This document shows positions 25,411-34,577 of a stretch of DNA of 64,000 nucleotides, piece after piece (position 1 is the first letter of the stretch; each line of letters opens with the position of its first letter). Source of the stretch: an uncultured Pseudomonadota bacterium. Its GTDB lineage: Bacteria > Pseudomonadota > Gammaproteobacteria > Burkholderiales > JALYOK01. The DNA is taken from assembly GCA_902826775.1 (NCBI GenBank), contig CADEHE010000003.1, positions 1 to 64,000 on the forward strand, read 5' to 3'. The notes below the pieces were generated by a model. That model was given only the letters and a program-made list of their open reading frames with translations, searched no databases and was not told the DNA's origin. Made by a program: the position numbers and the translations under genes.

Positions 25411-26298
25411 TCATTCGCCCACGCCGAGCTGCCGCAACGCGGCTGGTTCGTCGGTCCAATGCGCTTTGACCTTAACCCAAGTTTGCAGATTCACCCGAGC
25501 GCCGAACAGTTGCTCCATCGAGCGTCGCGCGCGCGTGCCTATTTCTTTGAGTCGCGCGCCGCCTTTGCCGATCACAATGGCTTTGTGACTGTCTTTGGCA
25601 ACGAAGATGGTGGCGTGAATGGTGCGCATGCTGGCAGTTTCGCGAAATGAGTCGATCATAACGATGGTACCGAACGGCACCTCCGCATCGAGTTGTTGAA
25701 ATAGTTGTTCGCGCACCAGTTCTGCCGCAAGGAACCGCTCGCTTCGATCGGTAAGCTGATCTTGATCATAGTGAGCAACGCCCTCCGGCAAACGCTGCGC
25801 CAACGATATCAGCAGTGCATCGAGCTGCATCCCCGACTTGGCGCTAACCGGCACAATCTCCTGCAAGTCAAAGCGAAGCGCAACATCCTGCAACCATGGC
25901 AGCAGCGAATCCTTTTGCTTGATGCGATCGATCTTGTTCGCAATCAGCACGCGCGGCGCCGACTTCGGCAGCAGCGCGGCTATCGCTTCGTCTTCAGACG
26001 TGGTACGCCCCGCCTCTACTACCCAGCCGATTACGTCAGCCTCCGCCAATACCGTCTGCACAACGCGGTTAAGCACTCGGGTAAGTGCGTCGCCATGCGT
26101 GCGCTGAAAACCGGGAGTGTCGATGAAGACATACTGCGCTTGCGGCTCGCTGCGCACGCCCATGATGCGATGACGCGTGGTTTGCGGCTTCGGCGCCGTA
26201 ATGCTTAGGTGTTCGCCGACTAAGGCATTGAACAACGTCGACTTACCCACATTCGGGCGGCCCACCAGAGCGATCGACCCACAGCGAAAGCCAGTCAT
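25411..26298 (-). CDS. era: GTPase Era, 30S ribosome assembly
   Basis: A 295-residue GTPase. G1 is GRPNVGKST, G3 DTPGF, G4 NKID and G5 VSAKSG. The C-terminal KH domain is visible (VIGKGGARLKEIGTRAR). Era binds the 3' end of 16S rRNA. Its ATG overlaps the rnc stop by 4 bp (ATGA). Confidence 0.97.
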   Translation of the reverse strand: MTGFRCGSIALVGRPNVGKSTLFNALVGEHLSITAPKPQTTRHRIMGVRSEPQAQYVFIDTPGFQRTHGDALTRVLNRVVQTVLAEADVIGWVVEAGRTTSEDEAIAALLPKSAPRVLIANKIDRIKQKDSLLPWLQDVALRFDLQEIVPVSAKSGMQLDALLISLAQRLPEGVAHYDQDQLTDRSERFLAAELVREQLFQQLDAEVPFGTIVMIDSFRETASMRTIHATIFVAKDSHKAIVIGKGGARLKEIGTRARRSMEQLFGARVNLQTWVKVKAHWTDEPAALRQLGVGE

Positions 26299-26969
26299 TG
26301 CCGCTGCGTTAGCGCGTCGTAGGCACGCTCGGCCGCGGCCATCTCAGCGATGCGCCTGCTGGCGCCTTCGCCTTCAGTTACTACGGCGCACTGATCGATG
26401 CGGCAGGAAACACGGAAGCGCTGATCGTGGGCGGCACCGCTAACCTCGACAACGGCATAGTCGGGCAACGGCAAGCGCCGTCCTTGCAACAATTCCTGCA
26501 GGCGGGTCTTGGGGTCTTTGTCGACAGCGCTGGGTTCGAGGCGATCGAGCCGCTCGCCGAACAAGCGCCGTACGAACCCTTGCGCCGCCTGCAGTCCCCC
26601 GTCGATCAACACAGCGCCCACCAGCGCCTCGAGAGCGTCCGCCAGGATGGAGGGGCGGCGATACCCGCCGCTGCGCAGCTCGCCCTCGCCGAGCAGCAGA
26701 AAATGGCCCAGATCGATTTCTTGAGCCACCTCGTAAAGCGATTGCTTCTTCACCAGCGCGGCACGCAAGCGACTGAGATCGCCTTCTTGTGACTTCGGAA
26801 AGCGGGCGAACAACTCCATCGCGATCGCAAGATTGACCAGACTATCGCCGAGAAATTCGAGCCGTTCGTTGTGCTTGGCGCCGTGGCTGCGATGCGTCAA
26901 TGCGGATCGCAACAGTTCGCGATCGGAAAACTGATAACCGATGCGCCGCTCGAACTCTGGCAAATCCAC
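26295..26969 (-). CDS. rnc: Ribonuclease III
   Basis: A 224-residue double-strand-specific endoribonuclease for rRNA and mRNA processing. The nuclease signature ERLEFLGDSLVNLAIA lies near residue 37. The C-terminal double-stranded-RNA-binding domain begins with DPKTRLQELLQGR and ends with AEMAAAERAYDAL. Length is normal. It is coupled to era. Confidence 0.97.
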   Translation of the reverse strand: MDLPEFERRIGYQFSDRELLRSALTHRSHGAKHNERLEFLGDSLVNLAIAMELFARFPKSQEGDLSRLRAALVKKQSLYEVAQEIDLGHFLLLGEGELRSGGYRRPSILADALEALVGAVLIDGGLQAAQGFVRRLFGERLDRLEPSAVDKDPKTRLQELLQGRRLPLPDYAVVEVSGAAHDQRFRVSCRIDQCAVVTEGEGASRRIAEMAAAERAYDALTQRQ

Positions 26970-26988
26970 GGAGCTTACCGGGTCTGCC

Positions 26989-27360
26989 CTATTTAGCGCT
27001 GGAGGCAGAGAAATCGATCACCAACTTGACGTTGGCTATCAACGGCACGGTCACCGGGTAGTTGACGCTCACGACTGACCCGCCCTCCCCTTTGGCCACT
27101 TCTAGCTGATCAGACGCCACGTTCTTTACATCATTTACCATAGCGCGACGCTCAAACGCAGACCGGATGTCGCGCAGCGCACCGTTCGTTTCTCCCGCCG
27201 CAGCCATGCTTTCCAGCGTGCGCTTCACCGCGAAGTACTCCAGATAAGCGGGAAATACCTTCATCCCCACAATCGCCGCCATGATTAGCAAAACGATCAA
27301 TAGGAAAGTTGTCAGCGCTCCGCCCCGGTGGCCCTGTCTCATCTTGTCCTCCCGCTTCAT
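26989..27360 (-). CDS. DUF4845 membrane protein
   Basis: A 123-residue protein with one N-terminal transmembrane helix (residues 15-35, ALTTFLLIVLLIMAAIVG) and a small periplasmic domain. Proteins of this family lie between lepB and rnc in many beta- and gammaproteobacteria. Their function is not established. The start overlaps the lepB stop by one base (TGATG), so it is coupled. Confidence 0.88.
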   Translation of the reverse strand: MKREDKMRQGHRGGALTTFLLIVLLIMAAIVGMKVFPAYLEYFAVKRTLESMAAAGETNGALRDIRSAFERRAMVNDVKNVASDQLEVAKGEGGSVVSVNYPVTVPLIANVKLVIDFSASSAK

Positions 27361-28442
27361 CAGTTAATACGCGTGCCGATGCGTTTAATGTCGCTCCAGT
27401 TCAACCATATCAGAAACGCCTTGCCGACAATATGGTCTTCCGGAACAAATCCCCAATAGCGGCTGTCCGAACTGCGATCCCGGTTGTCCCCCATCATAAA
27501 ATAGTGGCCTGCCGGCACCTTGCAGGTGAAGCCATCCTGATCGTAGCTGCACTGATCTTTGCCCTCGAACGACTGCACTCCGGCCGGTTGCAGCGTTCCC
27601 TTGGACGGCTCCACCAGTGTCGCGTGCGTATGCGTGCCTAAAGTCTCGCTGAATTTTTTCAGACGCGCAACTTCGAGCTGGCTGCCGTTGAAGCCCGAGT
27701 CCTGCTCGAGGTACTCGTACTGGCCATCCTCGACCTGCGCAACCGGCGCGCCGTTAATGCTAAGTTGTTTGTTGCGATAGCTAACGGTATCTCCAGGCAG
27801 GCCCACGACGCGCTTGATGTAGTCAAGTGACTGATCAATCGGATAGCGGAACACCATGACATCACCACGCTGCGGATCACCCACCGCGACGATCTTCTTG
27901 TTCGCGACAGGCAAGCGCACGCCGTACGCGAACTTGTTGACTAGGATAAAGTCGCCGACGAGCAGCGTCGGAATCATCGATCCGGACGGAATACGAAAAG
28001 GTTCAACTAGGAACGAACGCACCACGAAAACGATCAAGATCACCGGGAAAAAACTGGCGCCCAATTCGCGCCAAATCGGCACCTGCTGCGGAAGCGCTTT
28101 AGCGTCGCCTTTGGCCATCTCTGCCGCGGCGGCCTGCCCCGTCTTCGCGCCCGCCATCACCGCGTCCGTTGCGCCGATCTTGCGCGCTGCGCCCTTATTG
28201 ACATAGCGATCCCACAGCCAAATCAGCCCAGTTGTCACCGTTGCGAGCAACAGCACCGCCGCAAAACTCATTACCTTCAGCAACAATCCGAAGCCGGCAA
28301 TGAAACAGGCTAAGTAAGCGAACTGCGTATAAGGAAGGAATGCTTCCTTTAAGCGCGAAGTTTGGTTCGTCGTAACCAGATCCCACACGACGATTGGGGT
28401 GCTGATGACCAACGCGATGATGCCGATCGTAACCAGATCCAT
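27360..28442 (-). CDS. lepB: Signal peptidase I
   Basis: A 360-residue membrane protease that cleaves Sec and Tat signal peptides. Two or three hydrophobic helices occupy residues 1-80. The Ser nucleophile is in PSGSMIPTLLVGD and the Lys base in DYIKRVVGLPGD; MMGDNRDRSSDSR is the family's box E. The linker rich in Ala (around residues 93-115) is typical of betaproteobacterial enzymes. It follows lepA by three bases. Confidence 0.97.
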   Translation of the reverse strand: MDLVTIGIIALVISTPIVVWDLVTTNQTSRLKEAFLPYTQFAYLACFIAGFGLLLKVMSFAAVLLLATVTTGLIWLWDRYVNKGAARKIGATDAVMAGAKTGQAAAAEMAKGDAKALPQQVPIWRELGASFFPVILIVFVVRSFLVEPFRIPSGSMIPTLLVGDFILVNKFAYGVRLPVANKKIVAVGDPQRGDVMVFRYPIDQSLDYIKRVVGLPGDTVSYRNKQLSINGAPVAQVEDGQYEYLEQDSGFNGSQLEVARLKKFSETLGTHTHATLVEPSKGTLQPAGVQSFEGKDQCSYDQDGFTCKVPAGHYFMMGDNRDRSSDSRYWGFVPEDHIVGKAFLIWLNWSDIKRIGTRIN

Positions 28443-28445
28443 CGC

Positions 28446-30236
28446 TTAGCTCTCCACTTGAAGGATAGCCAGAAACGCTTCCTGCGGAATTTCAACACTG
28501 CCAACTTGCTTCATGCGCTTCTTACCCTCTTTTTGCTTTTCCAACAGTTTGCGTTTGCGTGTAATGTCCCCGCCGTAGCATTTCGCCAGCACGTTCTTGC
28601 GCAGGGCCTTCACCGTCTCACGCGCGATAATCTGCGAGCCGATTGCCGCCTGCACCGCCACGTCGAACATTTGCCGTGGAATCAACTGGCGCATCTTTGC
28701 CGCCAGTTCGCGCCCGCGGAATTGGGCGTTGCCCCGGTGCACCATGAGCGAAAGGGCATCGACCTTCTCGCTATTGATGAGAATGTCGAGCTTAACCACA
28801 TCCGCGGTGCGATACTCTTTGAACTCGTAGTCGAGCGAGGCGTAGCCCCGCGAGACGGATTTTAGCTTGTCAAAAAAATCCATCACCACTTCGTTCATCG
28901 GCATCTCATAGGTGAGCACGACTTGCCGGCCGGTGTAGTGCATATTCTTCTGTGCGCCGCGCTTGCCGGTGCAGAGCGTAATCACCGGACCGACGTAATC
29001 TTGCGGCACCAAGATGGTGGCGGTAATGATCGGTTCGCGGATTTCCTCGATCTTCGACAACTCCGGCAAGCGCGCCGGATTCTCGACCTCGACCAAGCTC
29101 CCGTCGCGCATCAATACCTGATAAACGACGGTGGGCGCAGTGGTGATCAAATCCAAATCGTATTCGCGTTCGAGCCGCTCCTGCACGATATCCATGTGCA
29201 ACAGGCCCAAAAAGCCGCAGCGAAAACCAAATCCCAACGCCTGCGACGTTTCCGGCTCGTAGTGCAACGAGGCGTCATTCAGGCGAAGTTTGTCGAGCGC
29301 ATCGCGCAGCGCATCGTATTCGTTCGGTTCGACCGGATAGAGGCCGGCAAATACTTGCGGCTTGATTTCCTTGAAGCCGGGCAGCGCCTGCGCCGCGGGG
29401 CGCCCCACCAAGGTAACTGTATCGCCGACACGCGCGGCCTTGAGCTCGCGAATGCCGGAGATGATGAACCCAACCTCCCCGGCCGACAGTTCGTTGCGCT
29501 CTTGCGATTTCGGCGTAAATACGCCCACCTGTTCGCACAATACGCTGACGTCGGTGGCCATCAGCAGAATTTTGTCTTTCGGCTTTAGGCGGCCGTCCAC
29601 GACGCGCACCAGCATCACCACGCCGACGTAATTATCGAACCAAGAATCGATGATGAGCGCCTTCAACGGCCCATCGGGGTTACCTTTCGGCGGCGGAATG
29701 CGTGCAATTACCCCTTCCAGCACATCGGCAATTCCCTCCCCCGTTTTCGCACTCACGCGAATCGCGGCGCCGGCATCGATGCCGATGATGTCTTCGATCT
29801 CGCTCTTGACGCGCTCGGGGTCGCCGGAAGGCAGGTCGATCTTGTTGAGCACCGGCACCACTTCGACGCCCTGTTCGATCGCCGTATAGCAGTTCGCTAC
29901 CGTCTGCGCTTCCACGCCCTGCGAGACATCGACAACCAGCAACGCGCCCTCGCATGCGGCGAGCGAGCGCGAGACTTCATAGGAAAAATCGACGTGACCG
30001 GGCGTGTCGATCAAATTGAGTTGATATAGCTGCCCGTCGCGCGCCCGATAGGTGAGCGCGGCGGTTTGCGCTTTGATGGTGATGCCTCGCTCGCGCTCGA
30101 GATCCATGGAATCGAGCACCTGAGCCTCCATTTCGCGCTGCGACAGGCCGCCGCATAGCTCGATAATGCGGTCCGCCAAAGTGGACTTGCCGTGATCGAT
30201 GTGCGCGATTATGGAAAAGTTTCGTATGAGATTCAT
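28446..30236 (-). CDS. lepA: Elongation factor 4 (ribosomal back-translocase)
   Basis: A 596-residue translational GTPase. G1 is [10 protein letters not shown]3 DTPGHVDF and G4 NKIDLPSG. The unique C-terminal domain ends with [21 protein letters not shown] chose the ATG at 30236 ([15 protein letters not shown]); an ATG six bases earlier is equally close. It has its own promoter and begins the lepA-nagZ operon. Confidence 0.96.
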   Translation of the reverse strand: MNLIRNFSIIAHIDHGKSTLADRIIELCGGLSQREMEAQVLDSMDLERERGITIKAQTAALTYRARDGQLYQLNLIDTPGHVDFSYEVSRSLAACEGALLVVDVSQGVEAQTVANCYTAIEQGVEVVPVLNKIDLPSGDPERVKSEIEDIIGIDAGAAIRVSAKTGEGIADVLEGVIARIPPPKGNPDGPLKALIIDSWFDNYVGVVMLVRVVDGRLKPKDKILLMATDVSVLCEQVGVFTPKSQERNELSAGEVGFIISGIRELKAARVGDTVTLVGRPAAQALPGFKEIKPQVFAGLYPVEPNEYDALRDALDKLRLNDASLHYEPETSQALGFGFRCGFLGLLHMDIVQERLEREYDLDLITTAPTVVYQVLMRDGSLVEVENPARLPELSKIEEIREPIITATILVPQDYVGPVITLCTGKRGAQKNMHYTGRQVVLTYEMPMNEVVMDFFDKLKSVSRGYASLDYEFKEYRTADVVKLDILINSEKVDALSLMVHRGNAQFRGRELAAKMRQLIPRQMFDVAVQAAIGSQIIARETVKALRKNVLAKCYGGDITRKRKLLEKQKEGKKRMKQVGSVEIPQEAFLAILQVES

Positions 30237-30326
30237 GCTCATTTGCAAAAAGGGCTTCGCTCCTAGCCGGAAGGGCAAGCAAGCCGCTTGCGAGAGAGGT
30301 GCAGGTGCCCCAAAGCTTAACCTGCT

Positions 30327-30354
30327 ATTTTACCCGATGCGCGCGCCGCTCCAA
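30327..30354 (-). promoter_or_regulatory. Promoter of the lepA-nagZ operon
   Basis: On the minus strand TTGGAG (30354-30349) and TAAAAT (30332-30327) are 16 bp apart, about 85 bases before lepA. It lies just after the mucD terminator, which supports an independent transcription unit. Confidence 0.6.
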
Positions 30355-30373
30355 CGCCAAGCGCATGAAAACA

Positions 30374-30404
30374 AAAAGACCGTCCCAAACCGGGACGGTC
30401 TTTT
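30374..30404 (-). terminator. Intrinsic terminator after mucD
   Basis: AAAAGACCGTCCC pairs perfectly with GGGACGGTCTTTT around AAACC. The 13 bp stem gives T-runs on both strands. On the minus strand it lies 24 bases beyond the mucD stop and separates the rpoE operon from lepA. Confidence 0.9.
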
Positions 30405-30427
30405 GCTCTCGCGTTTGGACGCGCCGC

Positions 30428-31804
30428 TTAGCCGGCGCCGATGCGCAAGGTGATGAACTGCGTCGATTCCCCGCGCTTGACCAGCAGCGCAACGTTGCGC
30501 CGCCCTTCCAGTTTGGCAACGGCCTGGTTGAATTGATCCAAGGTTTTGACTTCGGTGTTGTTGATGGACAGGATTACGTCTCCGGCGCGTATGCCCGCTT
30601 TACTCGATGGGCCCTGCGCATCCTCGACCAAAAGGCCCGATTCGACTTCGAGCTGCTTACGCTGCTCCGCCGTAAGTTCCGCTAGCGCGAGACCCAGCTT
30701 ATTCGCGTCACTCGCTTTGCTTCGCTTCGGTGACTTGCCTGCCGCCACGTTGTCCTGGGGCAACTCCGCCAGCGTAACGGCGATGTCCTTAGTTTGACCT
30801 TTGCGCCAAACCTGGACGTTGATCTTGCTACCCGGTTTCGCAGCCGCCACCAAACGCGGAAGATCGATCGAGTTATTGACCGGCTTGTTATCGAATTTAA
30901 GGATGACGTCACTCGGCTCGAATCCGGCCTTGTCCGCCGGCCCGCCCCGCTCCACCGATGCAATTACTGCGCCGGCCGGCTTGGCCAATCCGAAAGAATC
31001 GGCTAGGTCTTTAGTTACCTCTTGGATAACCACGCCGAGCCAGCCGCGGCTGACGCGGCCGCTTTTACGCAGCTGATCTGAAATGTCGAGCGCCACATCG
31101 ATGGGAATGGCAAAAGACAGCCCCATGAAGCCGCCGGTGCGGCTGTAGATCTGCGAATTGATCCCAACCACTTCGCCCTTCAGATTGAATAGCGGCCCGC
31201 CCGAATTGCCGGGATTGATCGCCACGTCCGTTTGGATGAAAGGCACATAGTTTTCTTGCGGCAATGAGCGCCCTTTGGCACTGACGATGCCGGCGGTGAC
31301 GGTGTTCTCAAACCCAAACGGCGAGCCGATTGCGACCACCCATTCACCTACTTTCAGCTGGCTGGGATCACCTAGGGTCAACTTGGGCAAGCCACTTGCC
31401 TCGATCTTGATAAGCGCAACGTCGGTGCGTTTGTCAGCGCCGATCACTTTGGCTTTGAACTCGCGCTTATCGGTCAGCGTCACGGTAATGTCATCGGCCG
31501 CCGAGACTACATGCGCATTGGTTAGGATGTACCCGTCAGCGCTAATGATGAACCCTGAGCCGAGCGAACGATTCTCTTCATCACGCGGGCCTGGAGCTTG
31601 GGGGCCGAAACGGCGGAAGAAATCAAACATTGGATCATCTTCCGAGGGCCCCTCACCGCTGCGCGCCGCCGAAGTCGTGCTGACGTTGACAACTGCCGGG
31701 CCTTGCTTCTCGGCCAACTCGGTGAAATCGGGAAGCTCGCGCGCCAGTGCGGCGGCGGCGAGCCAGGTCAACCACATCGACACGAGGAAAGAATAGCGTT
31801 TCAT
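30428..31804 (-). CDS. mucD: Periplasmic DegP/MucD-type serine protease
   Basis: A 458-residue protease with a signal peptide (residues 1-21). The trypsin-like domain carries the triad His98 (TNAHVV), Asp128 (RTDVALIK) and Ser201 (GNSGGPL). Two PDZ domains follow (about 260-350 and 370-455). It degrades misfolded envelope proteins and limits sigma-E activation. It is the last gene of the rpoE-rseA-rseB-rseC-mucD unit. Confidence 0.95.
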   Translation of the reverse strand: MKRYSFLVSMWLTWLAAAALARELPDFTELAEKQGPAVVNVSTTSAARSGEGPSEDDPMFDFFRRFGPQAPGPRDEENRSLGSGFIISADGYILTNAHVVSAADDITVTLTDKREFKAKVIGADKRTDVALIKIEASGLPKLTLGDPSQLKVGEWVVAIGSPFGFENTVTAGIVSAKGRSLPQENYVPFIQTDVAINPGNSGGPLFNLKGEVVGINSQIYSRTGGFMGLSFAIPIDVALDISDQLRKSGRVSRGWLGVVIQEVTKDLADSFGLAKPAGAVIASVERGGPADKAGFEPSDVILKFDNKPVNNSIDLPRLVAAAKPGSKINVQVWRKGQTKDIAVTLAELPQDNVAAGKSPKRSKASDANKLGLALAELTAEQRKQLEVESGLLVEDAQGPSSKAGIRAGDVILSINNTEVKTLDQFNQAVAKLEGRRNVALLVKRGESTQFITLRIGAG

Positions 31805-31837
31805 GCTTGGTCCAAAAACTAACGAATTCGAAAAATT

Positions 31838-32173
31838 CTACTTGGTCTTGGGACCTTGCGCTGAGCTGCGGCGCAAACGGCGCGTAGCCAGCCAGCCGCT
31901 CCATCCGGCGAAAGCCAGTACGCCGACGCCCAACCACTCCCGCTCAAGCCCACCATGCCAGGCCGAAAGCAAACCCGCAGCGATGACCAGCGTCAACAAC
32001 GGTGCGCCGAACGCGCGCAAGCCATGGCGCAAAAACGCCGATTCCGGCTGCGGCATCTCAAGCGCGTGGCTAGGCGTGCCGCCGCTGCGCGGGCAAAGCT
32101 CAAACCAGACCTGGCATCCGTTAGTACTACAGGGGCTATGGCCACAAGAGAATTGGCCAGTACTATTGTTCAA
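31838..32173 (-). CDS. rseC: RseC/MucC-like protein, apparently shortened
   Basis: A 111-residue protein with a cysteine cluster (CGHSPCSTNGC) and two transmembrane helices (APLLTLVIAAGLLSAW and EWLGVGVLAFAGWSGWL), in the place of rseC/mucC. RseC proteins usually have about 150 residues with a longer N-terminal cytoplasmic domain. Here the only in-frame standard start is TTG at 32173 with no ribosome binding site, and the N-terminal domain is largely missing. It may be a reduced functional version or a decaying copy. Confidence 0.55.
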   Translation of the reverse strand: MNNSTGQFSCGHSPCSTNGCQVWFELCPRSGGTPSHALEMPQPESAFLRHGLRAFGAPLLTLVIAAGLLSAWHGGLEREWLGVGVLAFAGWSGWLATRRLRRSSAQGPKTK

Positions 32174-32198
32174 GGGATATACCAGGAAGTATAGAGAG

Positions 32199-33161
32199 TT
32201 ACTTGCGCAAGCTCACCGCATTGGCGACTTGCTCGAGCGAGGCGATCGGCACTTCGCCCAGCACGGTGATCAAATGCTCATCGGTGTGCTTGGTCAACAC
32301 CGACACCGGTCCGACCTGCCGCGCCCCGCGCACCGGATGCTTACGGTTCTCCGGCTCTATAAACACTGAAAAGGCCGCCAGACCGTCGGAAAACACCATC
32401 TGGCGCACCGGCCCGGCCTGTCCCGGCATCCGCCGCTGCATTTCCATAATCTTGCGAAAACCCGGCGGTACCTCTTTGACGTACCAGGCGCTTGCTGGCG
32501 CCGACCAGTTGGATGCGTCGGTCTTCCAAGTGTGTTGTTCACCGACATACGCCGAGCGCAGCGAATCGCGCGACAGCGGCGCACCGATGCTCAAGGTCGA
32601 AAAAGCCACTTGCTCCACCGGCTCGCCACGCTCGTTCGCGATAGCCGCCTTCAACAACAAACCGCTCTTCAGCTCGGCGCACAAGCGATGCGCGAACCGC
32701 AGCCGATCCCGCGGGCGCAGCCACATCACCTGGCAGTCGTAGCCCGCCACGCGCTCGACCGCGTCCAACTCAACCTGGTAATGCACAATCAAACGCTCGG
32801 CGCTCTCGCCGATAAGCGCCGGAAAGTAACGCCGTGCCCTGCCCTGCTCCTGCTTAACCACTCGGCTCTCAGGAAAATAACAATGCACCGTGTCATTATG
32901 GCGGACGATTTCGCGCGCGGGGCCGTCCAAGGTCTCGAGTTTTTCCAGTTCGCCGCTTTCGTCGTACAGATGGCTAATGCGCATCGTCTCCATGCGCTGA
33001 CCGAGTTGATGCACGAAGGTGCCGGTATAGGTTAACTCGCGCGCTGCGACGGCCATTTTGGTCAGCCATTGGTTCGCCTCGACCGGCTTCTTCTCCTGCG
33101 CCAGCGCGGATGCGGTCAGCAGTAACGTAATACAGGCGAAGGAGAACGGAACAACTTTCAT
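32199..33161 (-). CDS. rseB: Sigma-E regulator RseB/MucB
   Basis: A 320-residue periplasmic protein with a signal peptide cleaved after ALA near residue 21. It has the MucB/RseB large lipid-sensing domain and a smaller C-terminal domain that binds RseA (KEVPPGFRKIMEMQRRMP). It protects the anti-sigma factor from proteolysis until envelope stress. It lies directly after rseA. Confidence 0.93.
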   Translation of the reverse strand: MKVVPFSFACITLLLTASALAQEKKPVEANQWLTKMAVAARELTYTGTFVHQLGQRMETMRISHLYDESGELEKLETLDGPAREIVRHNDTVHCYFPESRVVKQEQGRARRYFPALIGESAERLIVHYQVELDAVERVAGYDCQVMWLRPRDRLRFAHRLCAELKSGLLLKAAIANERGEPVEQVAFSTLSIGAPLSRDSLRSAYVGEQHTWKTDASNWSAPASAWYVKEVPPGFRKIMEMQRRMPGQAGPVRQMVFSDGLAAFSVFIEPENRKHPVRGARQVGPVSVLTKHTDEHLITVLGEVPIASLEQVANAVSLRK

Positions 33162-33209
33162 CTTGAGCGCGATGTAAGCAGAATTTTGCGGTATTGACCC
33201 TGCGCCAAT

Positions 33210-33722
33210 TTAGCGCTGCTCATCGGGCTGCCAACCTACACGCATCACTGATGGCCGTATGGCGGGAGATACTTCGAAATGCGCCTCGACGTAAGGATCT
33301 TCGGCGTTGCTGCTCGGCATGTCTAGCGGAGCGGGATCGCGCTGCCACTGTTGTTGCTGGCTCGCCAACTGTTGCATTGGCGCTTCGAGCGGACTCAGCC
33401 ATGAAATTAGGCCGAATGCAGCCAGCGCCGTGGCGGCCGCCGCCACGCTATACCGCGGCCAGCGCGCAGGCAGCGCGCGCCGCGCCGGCGGCGCCAACAC
33501 GGTAGGCTCTTGGGCAAGCGCGGCAAACACGCGCTGCTGCAAAGCGTGTCGTCCGGGCACACCTGCAGTGCCGCGCAGGGCGTCCCCGATGATGTGGTAT
33601 TGCTCCCAAGTCGTGCGCGCTTGATCGTTATCACGCAAACTGGCAAGCAAGCGCCGCGCTGCGTCCTCGTCCAACTCGCCGTCCATCATCTGCGAAATAT
33701 CGAGCGACATATTCTTTACCAT
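33210..33722 (-). CDS. rseA: Anti-sigma-E factor RseA/MucA
   Basis: A 170-residue inner membrane anti-sigma factor. The cytoplasmic domain has LDISQMMDGELDEDAARRLL and TWEQYHIIGDALRG, both hallmarks. One transmembrane helix lies near residues 89-109, followed by a periplasmic tail. Its ATG overlaps the rpoE stop by seven bases; an ATG four codons later is also possible. Confidence 0.93.
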   Translation of the reverse strand: MVKNMSLDISQMMDGELDEDAARRLLASLRDNDQARTTWEQYHIIGDALRGTAGVPGRHALQQRVFAALAQEPTVLAPPARRALPARWPRYSVAAAATALAAFGLISWLSPLEAPMQQLASQQQQWQRDPAPLDMPSSNAEDPYVEAHFEVSPAIRPSVMRVGWQPDEQR

Positions 33723-34315
33723 CTCCTGTCTTTGGAAGTGCCCAACTGCGGCCGCAAGCGCTCAGCGATCGCTTCGCGCGCGCGGAAAATACGCGAGCGC
33801 ACAGTGCCGATTGGGCAATTCATGATCCCTGCAATATCCTCATAACTCAAACCCTCGATCTCACGCAGCGTAATAGCGGTGCGCAACTCTTCCGGCAAAG
33901 CGTCCATGCTGGCGTTTACTGTTTGCATGACCTCCTTGCTCATCAGTTCGGCTTCCGGCGTATTCCAATCGCCGAGCAGCTCATTTTCTTCAAAGTTCTC
34001 GCCGTCTTCGCCCTCGAGCTCACTCGTGCTAGTGGTGCGGCGGCCGGTCGATACCAGATAGTTCTTCGCCGTATTGATGGCGATGCGGTATAGCCAAGTA
34101 TAAAACGCGCTATCGCCCCGAAAACTGGGCAGCGCGCGGTAGGCCTTGATAAATGCCTCCTGCGATACATCGTCAATCTCGGCCGGATCGCGAATCAGCC
34201 GGCTCAGCAGCCGGGCGAGCTTGCGCTGGTACTTGATCACCAGCAATTCGAAAGCGCGTTTGTCGCCTCGCTGGGCGCGCTCCACGAGCTGCCGATCGAT
34301 TTCCCGGTCGGTCAT
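33716..34315 (-). CDS. rpoE: RNA polymerase sigma-E factor (RpoE/AlgU)
   Basis: A 199-residue ECF sigma factor. Region 2 is recognisable as DVSQEAFIKAYRALPSFRGD and FYTWLYRIAINTAKNYLV. Region 4 contains GLSYEDIAGIMNCPIGTVRS. The ATG at 34315 follows an AGGCGG-like site and gives the normal length; a longer in-frame extension looks spurious. It heads the envelope-stress operon and is divergent from nadB, as in E. coli. I found no convincing sigma-E autoregulatory promoter in the upstream gap. Confidence 0.96.
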   Translation of the reverse strand: MTDREIDRQLVERAQRGDKRAFELLVIKYQRKLARLLSRLIRDPAEIDDVSQEAFIKAYRALPSFRGDSAFYTWLYRIAINTAKNYLVSTGRRTTSTSELEGEDGENFEENELLGDWNTPEAELMSKEVMQTVNASMDALPEELRTAITLREIEGLSYEDIAGIMNCPIGTVRSRIFRAREAIAERLRPQLGTSKDRRW

Positions 34316-34493
34316 GCCGCCTAGGTTTCCTTGGATAGAATTGACGGGCGCGGTGTTCGATAAGCCGCGCCCCGTCGCCGTCGCCGCGTTCTGCGCAGTG
34401 TGTGGCAATCGCGGTGACGGCTGCACCGACTGGAAGCAAGCATCAAACCCCGTTAGTATACCTGTCGATCCCTGCATGAGAAGCGGCCCCGGG

Positions 34494-34523
34494 TTGTGTA
34501 TAGCCGAAAGACCAGCCTAGAAT
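34494..34523 (+). promoter_or_regulatory. Probable nadB promoter
   Basis: TTGTGT (34494-34499) and TAGAAT (34518-34523) are 18 bp apart, about 55 bases before nadB. The -10 is good; the -35 matches only in its first half. Confidence 0.45.
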
Positions 34524-34577
34524 CAATAAGTTCAATGCGGATGCATTCTGCTGCGTGCAGCGGCAGCTTGCAAGCCT

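Noticed and set aside
34316..34477. N-terminal extension of RpoE and a sigma-E autoregulatory promoter
   Set aside because: The extension has no family match, and the only GAAC-like element lacks a properly spaced -10.
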